DNA of 64,000 nt from the NCBI GenBank assembly GCA_008692225.1, contig VICG01000001.1, positions 1,972,501 to 2,036,500 of the forward strand, in the 5' to 3' direction. Positions 34,352-45,172 of the stretch are shown here, piece after piece. This stretch comes from Monilinia fructicola. Its lineage: Eukaryota; Ascomycota; Leotiomycetes; Helotiales; Sclerotiniaceae. The first letter of the stretch is position 1. Every line of letters starts with the position of its first letter. Below the pieces are notes generated by a model. The model was not told the origin of the DNA, did not search any database, and saw only the letters and a list, made by a program, of their open reading frames with translations. A program made the position numbers and the translations under genes.

Positions 34352-36657
34352 ATGGTAAATGATAAAATGATGAGATGGTGAGAGGATGAGATGATGAGAT
34401 GATAATAAGATCGCAGGAGGTAAGATTATAGGATGGATTACATAAGCAATGGATATCTGTAAATACTTATTCAACTTACTTACCTATAAAATTGTTGTCT
34501 TGATCTATAGATTTGAGTATAGATAGATATATATATATATCCATGGATATCTACTGTATATATATATATATATTATCTGTTTATTTATTAATAAAAAATA
34601 CTAAAACTTTCAGTTTCTTGACTTCCTATAATTACATTAATAATAAAGTCCAGCTTCTTTCGAAAGATCTGTAACAGCTGGAGACCTGGATGGGATGAGT
34701 ACTCGGTATGCATTAGGTACCTACAATACTACTTATATTATATTACTTACACTTATTACCCAACGATACAATACGGACCTGGATACATTCCTACAAACGG
34801 TTCCAAGGTTATTGTTATTAACGAAAATTTGGAATCCTGATACAAATTTACTTGCCAATTTATCCCTTCTTCATTTATTTCAAACTCAACCATAGAACCA
34901 AACTAAGCCTACCCTTTCATCTTCCTTGAATGATCCTTTGTGACTTCCAGGTTGTCCTTTGATCGAACTGCAAAACAAGAATTAAAGTCATCTATCTATC
35001 TGTTTGATAAGTCCTGGAAAGTTCAAATCATTCAAATCATTCCTTAGGTCATGTCGTTCATGGCCAAAGCTTCCTTATACGACATTCTCCATACAGAAAG
35101 AAATTCAAACATATGGATGGATCATGGATGGATGGATGAATGGATGAATGTAAAGGTACAAGAACGAAAAGAAACATTTGTAAGTCTTGCTTACGGACTT
35201 TACAGGACTTTCATTACCCAAACGCGTAACAAGTAATCAAGTAAAGTTTATATTATCTGTTGGGCAAAAGTTCGTTTGATGGTAATGATAGAGATTAATG
35301 AATCCCCGTGGACACCTTAGATGAATATGCAGTCCAGGAAACATCATTTTTTAGGATCAAAGTTTATACTTGTTGGGCAAGTATTCTTCTTTTCATAATG
35401 ATTTAATGGTGGGATGGTGGGATGGTGGTGATGATGATGGTGTGTGTCATTGGTGTCCAGTACCTAGATAATTACTCCTTATATCTGTCTGCCTATCATG
35501 TAAATATCAAGTACAAGAAACATCTTGTCACGGAATCAACAACATTATAAGTATACCCTGCATTATGTACTATGAGATTGTTAATATCCTGTTGACCATG
35601 ATCTCTACCTTCCGTCCCTTTTCCCTTTTCTATCCTATTATAGAACTAATTCCAGTCACAGTTACAATTACCTCAACATTGAAGGACCTCGGGGGTTAGC
35701 GACACCCCTTTTGGTCAAGATACTAGGCTCCCAAGTAGTCCTGCAGGTATCTACTCAAGTAGGTTATTAACAGCCATCTTAATCCATCATCTTCATACGA
35801 ACTTGCATATACTTCGAACCCTATCTTATTAAGATCTATCATTCCACATACAATTTGCTGGCTCTTCAACATATCGCACCAGTAGCTATCGTTCAGTACT
35901 AGGTCCCTCCTACCCAGGTTTGCGGCTATTGTGTGGGAAATTAGATATACAATAGTTCCTAGCAAACCCAAATATCAACAAACCAACTTTGTTAGACGAT
36001 AGAACTATCTAACTCTGAAAAGAGAGTAGCGGAAAAATGCACTCCACCGATACACAGCTCCCTCATGAACCATCTTTCTCCAACCCATCCATCTTTCATG
36101 AATGGAGTCATGATAAATCGTATAAATAGTTCCAGGAAACATTCTAGGTACCTAGACAACATCTCTTCTGTTTCTGAACCATTCTGAAACCTCACATGCA
36201 ATAGATTGGCACAGCACCTAAATAGCGACTGCCTAGTATATATATAGATAGATAGATACTGTACTGTACTCTGTAGTGAGAAACATTCTCGAATAGAAAA
36301 GTGGATATCAGGGCTTCCGAATACATGGAATTCGCCAACGTCATGATTTATCGGGTAAAGGAGATTCTACTCTCTCTTCTCCAAGAGTGAAGGGTAACGA
36401 ACGAGTCTGAGTTCATTAATGAATGAAAATGCTGCCAAGATATTATTCACCAACACTTCTTTCCACATCTCGTTGGGATGAGGCTTTCGGCAAGGGCGTT
36501 TATGTGGCAGCCAAAGGAAAAGTTGACTCGAGTCCCGTCGCTTGGCAGAGAACTTGATAGACAGACGGTTGATCAACCATATCTTAATACGAACATCAAC
36601 CTTTCAGCATGAGTACGAGTAAATGACCTCCTTAGACTTCGCATTATCAATAGCAAA

Positions 36658-38575
36658 ATGACGGATAACAATGCTCCATCGTCTTCGAGCTTGCCCAAGC
36701 AGATCGGGAAGATTGGTCGATACCAGGGACCTTCGGGTTGGCTCCCCCTCAATGCAGAAAGTACGAGTCCCATGGCCACACACGGTCAAGGGACCTTGAG
36801 CAGACTGATCAGGAATCAATCGAATGGATCAATCGTGACCATGCGGCATCCGTCCGCATCGGTTCTAGGTAGAGAATCCTTGGATGATGAAGAGCGCCCT
36901 CGCAGCATATTCGATGACCGCGATGATTTCAGCGAGAGACGCTTGAGCGCAGTGCTCAATGGACCTCAGATGCGCAGTCAGCGCCTGATTGGCAATAGCA
37001 ATCCGCGATATAAGTGGGAGAGGTACTGGAAGACGGAGGAAGAATTGAAGAAGATGAAGAAGCCGATGTAGGTCACTCCAAGCGTCACGCAAGCACAAAC
37101 ATCCAGCCCGGTGACCGATCACAACTGATGAGTCTGACAGACGCCAGTACTACCAACGGACAAATTCTCTCATTCAACAATATATTTACATTGATCGCCT
37201 GCTGGATTCGTCAATCCCGCATGACCTCCTGAATGAATACGAACATAATGCATCCAGCGGACGCTTCGAGGTGCCTGCTACGATATCCGAAGAACCGCGG
37301 ACCCCCCCGGAAGCAGAAACTCCAAATGGCAATGGCAGTGGCTCTGGCTCTGGCTCTGGATCTGTGCCGAAGAGAATAAAGCGGACTCCCCGAGAGATTT
37401 ACAAGGTCACCGAGGAGACCCCTCTTCTCCTCTCCGAAGAAGATAGCGAGTACGATGGCCCCAAGCCTGAGATTCCCGGCATGGAGGATGATAGCGTCGA
37501 GAGCGGTGATAGAATCGTCCAGATTGCGATTTACATCAATCTCCTTGCCAACACGGTGCTTTTGGCGGGCAAAATCGCCGTCATTGTGCTCACAAACTCT
37601 CTCTCGGTCCTTGCGAGTCTGGTCGACGCGGCCTTGGATTTCCTCAGCACCGCTATTGTCTTCACGACGACGAAAATGATCGAGCGTCAGGATCAGTATT
37701 CGTATCCGGTTGGGCGTCGACGCCTGGAGCCCATCGGGGTGCTTGTGTAAGAGGCATTCTCTCCGCCTTTCTAGGGCTTCTCGTGTTTCACATGAGATGT
37801 TGATATTATCTCCTTTGCATCACGGGCTAACCTGTTTACGATGTAGATTCAGCGTCATCATGGTGACATCCTTCTTTCAAGTGGCGCTCGAGTGTTTCAA
37901 TCGTCTGTCCTCGGACGATCGTAACATCATCGAGCTTACGCTCCCAGCCATCATTATCATGTCCTCGACGGTTTTCATCAAGGCACTTTGTTGGCTATGG
38001 TGTCGTCTAATCAAGAACTCTAGCGTTCAAGCTCTAGCCCAAGATGCCATGACGGACGTTGTCTTTAACATATTCAGCATCATCTTCCCCCTCGGTAAGT
38101 CAAACGACTTCTTCCCTCTTCCTATTCTTCCTCTTCCTCTCCTCTCCTCTCCTCTCCTCTAACAAACATCCAAGTTGGCTTCTACGCCGAACTCTGGTGG
38201 CTAGACGCGCTCGGGGGCCTCCTCCTCTCCCTCTACGTCATCGTAAACTGGGCCGGCACCTCCGCCGGGCACATCCGCAACCTCACGGGCGCCGCCGCCA
38301 CGGCCGACGAGCGCAACGTGCTCCTGTACCTCACGATGCGCTTCGCGCGCACCATCAAGCAGATCCAAGGGCTGCAGGCCTACCACGCCGGCGACAAGCT
38401 CAACGTCGAAGTCGACATCGTGCTCGACGAGAGCATGAGCCTCCGCGACAGCCACGACCTGGGCGAATCGCTGCAGTACGTCTTGGAGTCGGTGCCGACC
38501 GTCGACCGCGCCTTTGTCCACCAGGATTACGCCGGGTGGAATCTGCCGACGCACATGCAGCAGCAGGGGGAGTGA
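36658..38575 (+). CDS. Cation diffusion facilitator, Mn-type
   Basis: Four exons: 36658-37067, 37141-37746, 37847-38094 and 38175-38575, giving 554 residues. The first 255 or so residues are a hydrophilic N-terminal tail ending in TEETPLLL, a dileucine-like sorting signal. The membrane domain begins at about residue 259. The metal site in TM2 is DxxxD (DAALD near 298) and in TM5 also DxxxD (DAMTD near 405). Paired DxxxD motifs mark the Mn2+ branch of the CDF family, as opposed to HxxxD in zinc transporters. The C-terminal cytoplasmic ferredoxin-like domain contains the HNVEVDI-equivalent segment LNVEVDIVLDE and the dimerising histidine near VHQDY. It probably moves Mn2+ into vacuole or Golgi. 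Intron 3 holds a CTCCT repeat before its acceptor. Exon 4 is strikingly GC-rich. Confidence 0.92.
38132..38160 (+). repeat. (CTCCT)n polypyrimidine repeat inside intron 3 of the CDF gene
   Basis: Several CTCCT/CTCTC units form the pyrimidine tract just upstream of the branch CTAAC and acceptor CCAAG at 38174. Confidence 0.8.
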
Positions 38576-39480
38576 GGGCCGACGCTCGCGATCCTGGACG
38601 CTGTTCGCCACGGTTGCGGGCTGGGGTGCCGCTCCTGACTTTTGGGATTGGCCCGCGTGAATTTCCTGGATAGATACCCCCTCGTTTACATTTACAGTTT
38701 GTGCATACACACACGCACATACGTATATGTATATGTAGATGTATATGAGCACCAAGCAGATCCTTCGGTCCCCTTTCCCACTTTGCCGATATTATATATT
38801 TCCAGTAAGATGCACCGATAGACTTCACTTGCAATAGGAGTCAAACATCTCTAAACCTCACACCGGTCACTCAAAATCTACACACAGCGAGCGAATGGTA
38901 TTATGATATCAAAATGTACTTGGCCATCCAATCGTGAATATGCATCATGGAGATTAAAGCTCAACCTGCAAGCCCAAGCCCCTATGTAAGATCTTGCCAT
39001 AATTTCATCATGTCAGATACCTACGAGATGATCAATGAATCAATGTCACGTCACAGTGCAAATGCGTATTTGGGTCAAAAGAATATGTCTATCAATCAAT
39101 CAATCTATCTATCTATGTATCTAGTTCAGTATCACGACTTGAAACATGCTTCATTGCACACATGACAGGTGCTTGGCACGTGAATAACCGCGATATTTAT
39201 ATATATACATGCATGCATGCAGTGAGCGGTCTTGGTGTACCGTACCTACGTACTGATAGATAGATAGACGCTCGTACAATGCGTCATGAAGGGGAGGGGT
39301 TAGTTGGTGTTGGCCCTGTCGTTGGCCCTGTCGTTGACCTTGTCGTTGGCCGTTATGGATATGGAGACTTCGGGGAGATGGCTATGGCTATGCGTCTTTC
39401 TTCCATCTCTTCATGATAGCGATGCCGATATGGGGGTGAGGACTGGCGGATGGAGAGGTGGGAAGGAGCCGTGGTGTGGA

Positions 39481-39537
39481 GGGGTTAGGGTTATGATTGT
39501 GGTTATGGTTATGGTTATGGTTATGGTTATGGTTATA
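39481..39537. repeat. (GGTTAT)n array, telomere-like hexamer variant
   Basis: It begins GGGGTTAGGGTTATG and then runs as about six GGTTAT units. The canonical fungal telomere repeat is TTAGGG, so one base differs. Confidence 0.85.
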
Positions 39538-40612
39538 TTTTCGCACATCAAAGGTGGCTCCGATATCATGGCTTCGGCGCACGCGCTGGGGATTGCCGGC
39601 TTCGGTTTCTCTCGGGTTGCTGGGTGGCCGGGTCTTGCCTGCTACGTGCGCGCGATGGGGATGGGTCTCGTGAGTGCCGAGGCGGGACCCTGGTCTGCCA
39701 TTTTTGAGCAGAGGGGACGGGAGGGGAGGCATGGGATGGGATGGAATGGAATGGGGAGAGATGGGAACTTCGGGATGGGTAAGAGGGACGAAGGAAAAAT
39801 TTCGGAGGGTCGGAGAATAAATTTTGGGTGGCATGCTGAGTAAGTAGACTACTGTGCTTGTGCTTGTGCTTGTGCTTTTGCTTTGCGGTACGGTCCAGCA
39901 CTATGCTGTACAGCAGTGGTACATAACGGTACTACAGTAGGTGCATGGATAGGTTGTGATTCCCAGAATATTCCCAGAATATCCATATATCATATATGGG
40001 GTTTGATGATTGTGATTCGATTTCGAGGTTGTAACTTGTGTGTTGTATCTCAAGTATCAGAATAATCAAAATTTTATGGTTTGCTCGTGATGCCGTACTG
40101 TATAGCGATGGGTCGGTGGATCGCAGGGCCTCGAGGAAAGGATGTCCATGGTTGGTGTGGTGGACGGTGATGTGCTAGGCGGAAGGGGTGGACCGTCGAA
40201 GGGAGGAGGGTCTTGGAGTTTGGTGGATACGATCATACGAAGGAAAGGAAGTCGTAAGGTTTGTTTGTTTTTTTGTTTGTTTCTTCGTTCCTCCGTGGGA
40301 AGGAATCGTTTCGTTCTTTTGTTCTTTTATCGATTCGTTGTTTCGTGGAATTTCATCCGCACACTTCATCATCCACCGTAATCAATTTCTCAGACGAATG
40401 AGGTTCAAATTGCAGGAATGAGTCATGTGATGATGGACACTGCGGGCAGGCATATGAAAAAGGAGATTGGAAACTTCTTTCGACTTGATTCAAGTAAAGT
40501 ACTTGTACAGTCTTGAAATTATCAACATGTGAAGTTGATCAAACGATTTGTTTGGACGCTGGGGATGTGTTTGCTGGTTGTCTAGGTAGCCAACAAGAGA
40601 TGAGGGAGGTGT

Positions 40613-41180
40613 TTCTTTTCTATTTTCTATTTTTTGTTTATTATTTTTTATTTTTTACTTTTTGTTATATTTATTATTTATCATTTATTATTTATTATAT
40701 ATATTTTTATTTTTTTATTTTTTTATTATTTTTATTATTTTTATTATTTTTTATTATTTTTTATTATTTTTTATTATTTTTTATTATTTTTTTATTATTT
40801 TTATTATTTTTTATTTTTATTATTTTTTATATTTTTTATTATTTTTTATTATTTTTTTATTATTTTTTATTATTTTTTTATTATTTTTTTTATTATTTTT
40901 TATTATTTTTTATTATTTTTTATTATTATTTTTATTATTTTTTATTATTTTTTATTATTTTTTATTATTTTTTATTATTTTTTATTATTTTTTATTATTT
41001 TTTATTATTTTTTATTATTTTTATTATTTTTTTATTATTTTTTTATTATTTTTTTATTTTTTTTATTTTTTTTTTTATTTTTTATTTTTTATTTATTTTT
41101 TATTATTTTTTATTATTTTTTTTATTTTTTTTATTTTTTATTACTTTTTATTATTTTTATTATTTTCTATTTCTTTAAAT
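40613..41180. repeat. Strand-asymmetric T/A-only tract
   Basis: About 560 bp almost wholly made of T runs of 3-9 interrupted by single A or TATTA, with T strongly favoured on the + strand. Unit approximately TTTTTTATTA. Only a handful of C or G occur, at the edges. Confidence 0.9.
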
Positions 41181-41946
41181 TAATTATTAATGTATATTAT
41201 TTTCGAAAATCGGGTATGATTAATATTTATTAGCATTATTGTTGATATGGATGATCTGAGGGATACTATAAATTTCAAATGGTAGTAGGTAGGTATCTAC
41301 CTATATACAATAGGTACCTCAGCAAGTATTACTGGGTAGGTATGTCCTCTCTGTACAGAGTGTAGACAGTATACTCTGTACAGGGCTAATATAATAATCT
41401 ACGGAGTATGTACCATTATCCCTTTTCAGATTCTCAAGCATTTTGTTTGAGGCTGTGCTTGTATAATCCACGTGCCCCGGTGTAGTAGATAAGTGGTGGA
41501 TGAAGTTGAAAGAAAGAAAGAAAGGGAAAAAAAAGTGTAATCCATGAATATTATGTCCGTACACAGTAGAAAATAGAAAATTTGATCTCTAAACTCGTAT
41601 TACTATTTGCGCCCCAAGATATCCTATTGGTCAGAATAGTGGAAATGCGGAAAAGACGTCATGCCGAAAGGGTCTTGAGAAGGTTTCGTGCTCCGTGAAG
41701 ATTGATTTTGTGGGTTTCCGATTTGAGAGTTTTCTGTGAATGCGAGGAAGTGGAGCCGATATTACCGGCCAGCCCCTGAGAATATTCTGGAGTTTTTTAT
41801 TGTATCTGTGGTATGAATAATGAATAATGAATAATGAAATGTTATTTTCGAGTTGAGAGATATTATAGTAATAAGTATAAGTAAAGGCAGTCTGCAAATA
41901 GTAAGTGGTAAGGAGTAAATAAGTAATACTTTAGTACTAGTAATGA

Positions 41947-41998
41947 ATGATGTTAATGATGTTAATGATGTTAATGATGTTAATGATGTTAATGATAT
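41947..41998. repeat. (GATGTTAAT)n 9-bp minisatellite
   Basis: Nearly six perfect 9-bp units. Confidence 0.9.
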
Positions 41999-42794
41999 TG
42001 ACAATAATAATCATAATATTAATATTAATTAAAATAAGAATAAAAATGAAAATATCGAAAGGTCAGTCAGTACTCCTCCATACGCCCTTGGTACTTTTTT
42101 ATAGTACAAGTCAGGATTGTAGATGAAATGATGAATGATGAATGATGGATGATGGATGATGGATGAATGCATAATAGAACAATGAACAATGAACAACGGA
42201 CAATCCAACGATGGGATTTTCCTATATATGACGAGATGCAAAATGCATCTACAAGTACCTAGGTAATGATTGTATGTTCATGTTGATTGTACTCTGTACG
42301 GAGTATAGGTAAACAAGCAGAAAGGAAGAAGGAGGCGTAGTACGGACCTTGGGAGCAGAACGAAGGACTAATTAATCAGGACAAGTATAATAATCGAATA
42401 ATAAGAGATGAAATATAGTGAGTGGCTGGATTGCTTCTTGACGGCATACCATACATTACAGCACAGCACGGCATTAACCAGAAAGATTAAGGATCAGGTA
42501 GGTCCACGGGTAGCTCAAGTACGTACTTGAATATATTGATTGATTAATATGAAGGATTCTCTTCTTTCAATACCTAGTAAGCCAAAAGCAACCAGGGGAA
42601 AGGAATCTTAGGAAAGGTGTTGCTATGCAGGAGAATGGAAAGGGAATAGATTTCTTGTTCTTCTTTTTGGCCTATTGAGTCTTATATGTTATGCATAAGT
42701 AGCTGGAGGTAGCTGGAGGTATGGGTATGCTTAAGGATGGATATACGAGATGACGACGTGTGTGATTTAGTATTAGGATTCGATAATACTCCGT

Positions 42795-42836
42795 AGATAG
42801 ATAGATAGGTAGGTAGGTAGGTAGGTAGGTAGGTAG
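42795..42836. repeat. (GATA)n then (GGTA)n microsatellite
   Basis: Three GATA then about seven GGTA units, directly after a TACTCCGTA motif copy. Confidence 0.85.
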
Positions 42837-43479
42837 AATTTATGTGTATATCAATTAAAATACAATAATAAATATAACAATCATATAAGAATTAAATACT
42901 TTATAGAGAGAAGAGATCCATGGATATGATAATATCAAGATACTAGAAAAGAAGGAGTAATAATAAAAGGGGCTTCCAGGCTAAAGATGTAAATCATATC
43001 ATATATTATTGATATTATTAATCTAATAAAGTTATTTCTAATGGGACCTTGATTATCAAAACTTCTATTATTAAACCAAAAGAGAATAAGATAATCGGAA
43101 AGCTTCTTTTCACTAGACTACGGAGTAGATAGGTAGTGAGTCTACAGAGTATACTCATGAATATATAAATTCCAATATATATCTATATCTATATCGATAT
43201 CGATATCGATATCTATATCTATATAATATGTATACATGTTTATACATATTATATTACAATTGATCAAAATGCAATCATTCATTCATTCATCAATCAATAT
43301 TCAAGCTCTTAGATACCAAGAGGTAGACTATACGCATCTCCAGAGTAACCTAGGCAATCAATCTAATGCATCTCTCTCTCTACATGTTGAGCACGTTGGA
43401 TTCATCAACAAGATAATATTCTGTTCCTGAACCAAAGCTACTAGATAACTAGATACTTTATTAACTTGCCAACTACTTC

Positions 43480-43480
43480 T

Positions 43481-43516
<36 letters not shown>
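43480..43516. repeat. (CTA)n microsatellite
   Basis: About twelve CTA units. Confidence 0.9.
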
Positions 43517-43775
43517 CTACCTAGTAGTTACTACTACCTAGTTACTAGGTAAATAGATAAATGGATAAATAGATAAATAGATACCTAGGTAGAGACTATA
43601 CATACCTCCTCAAAAGCTATAGAATCTACGGTAACCTGGAACTTTGAAAAGGAGCAGAACAAACCAGACTCGCCTTACCATGCCTACCTGGGCTATTAAC
43701 ACCACCAATCATGAATTAATTCACCTATCCAACCCTTGAATTTCTCATCTCAAGAAGTCAAAACATTCGTTCATT

Positions 43776-44372
43776 CCATCCATCCATCCATCCATCCATC
43801 CATCCATTTATCCATCCACCCTTTAAACAAGTCTTTTGTTTTTGTTCATCTCTACGAGTATCTATTTACCTACCTAGGTAGTATCTGTCTGTCTGCCTGC
43901 CTGCCTGCCTGCCTGTCTGTCTATCTATCTATCAATCTTTCTCTCGCTCGCTCTCTCTTGCTCTCTCTCGCTCTCTCTCGCTCTCTCTCGCTCTCTCTCT
44001 CTCCCGCCTCTCCGTCTCCCTCTCTCTCCGTCTCTATCTATCTGTCTATCTGTCTCCCTCCTTTCTCTCCTCGTAATCTTTAAAATATCCTATTGAATTC
44101 TTCAATCATTGTATTTGCCAATTCAAAGACATCTTATCTGTTTTTGGTCTCCCGAGTCCATCACTTTCGCCAATCGCTACAATATTGAATTTTCAGTTTC
44201 ATTTTGAAGTTATTTTGGCGTCTATCCATTGCATCTTGTATTTTGGATCTTCTTACACACACATATATCCACATCCATACACATACACATACACATACAT
44301 ATACACAGACACAGACACATACATACATACGCACGCACGCTCATTCTCTCAATCACTCTTTCTCTCACACAG

Positions 44373-44412
<40 letters not shown>
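43776..44412 (+). repeat. Microsatellite block: CATC, CTGC/CTGT, CT, ACACAT, CT
   Basis: CATC units at 43776-43807, CTGC/CTGT at about 43888-43924, long interrupted CT runs at about 43935-44060, ACACAT at about 44270-44330 and CT again at 44363-44412. All are pyrimidine-rich on + and lie 0.75-1.4 kb upstream of the gene at 45173, so they may be promoter or leader DNA. A GTAAGT at 44415 could be a leader intron donor. Confidence 0.8.
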
Positions 44413-45172
44413 GTGGTAAGTAATTTATACAAAATATTTATCCCCCCCTTCGGTTTGACTTCGAGTTTCTATATTTAAATTGCGCCCATCAACAAATGCG
44501 GATTTCAGCTCACTCAACCACTTTCCCGATACAACAACATAATCCACTTCAAACCTTTTCGCAGGCGCAAATTAAATCGACATCTATATCCGAATCAAAG
44601 CTCACTCATTCACTACACCCTTTCTTGACACCCAATCTCTGACCGGGTCTTGAATAATTGTTCAACACCTTCCAGATTTCTACCATCAACATAACATAAC
44701 ATTCACATTCACAAATCCTTGCCTTACCTTCCGAGGATTTTGCTCGGCGAATACACTACTACATTTACTTTTGCCCAAAGCTACACACTCTCTTCTGCGA
44801 CAGCATGAACCTTTCATAAATTTATCGATCTACCAAAATACTGGATACTTACTACTATTTCACTATTTTGAGAAGATCTTGCTAACCTCGCCTGTGGGCC
44901 TTGCAATAGAAACCAACCATTCTCTCATTCTCCTCGCACGCACGTCAACGATACCTTTCCTATTCATCTCGCCTTTCATGACAGCCTTCTTGATTCTTTG
45001 ATTCATAAACTTTCACCCTCGAGCTCTTCGATCTGCAAAAAAAAGAAAAAAAAAGATCGAGCATACAAACACTACCAAACTCAATATCCCCTGTTTGAAT
45101 CTCCCTTTTCGATCATTACTGCTGAGAAGTTCGAGACCGGCTATCTCGTCTTCCAATTAACAAATACTATAT

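Larger units (their letters stand above)
32270..36657. other. CRZ1 upstream region and repeat-rich intergenic DNA
   Basis: 4.4 kb without a supported gene. The first few hundred bases are the CRZ1 leader and promoter. A GCATC pentamer repeat sits at 32971-32994. From 33.58 to 34.6 kb it is dense in TAGG/GGTA, CAT, ATGA and AT microsatellites. Confidence 0.5.
38576..45172. other. 6.6-kb gene-poor, low-complexity region
   Basis: No gene supported. Frames present are products of microsatellites (His/Asn-rich, Phe/Tyr/Ile-rich or Ser/Leu-rich). The region contains a TTATGG array, a ~560-bp T/A-only tract, many 3-9 bp repeats and seven copies of the TAC(G/A)GAGTA word between 41.37 and 43.15 kb. 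The last kilobase is pyrimidine-rich and probably holds the promoter and leader of the gene at 45173. Confidence 0.55.

Noticed and set aside
39304..39901. Frames on both strands, one with His-Asn repeats
   Set aside because: Arises from the GGTTAT array and low-complexity DNA; no splice or start support.
40513..41233. Three overlapping frames of 173-221 codons rich in Phe, Tyr, Ile and Leu
   Set aside because: Pure translation of the T/A tract; not a membrane protein gene.
43180..43226. Possible long palindrome of ATATCTATATCGATAT units
   Set aside because: Only the 22-bp ATATCGAT core is palindromic; the arms are direct repeats, so it is an ordinary microsatellite.
43736..44478. Ser/Leu/His-rich frames
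   Set aside because: Translations of CATC, CTGC, CT and ACACAT microsatellites.
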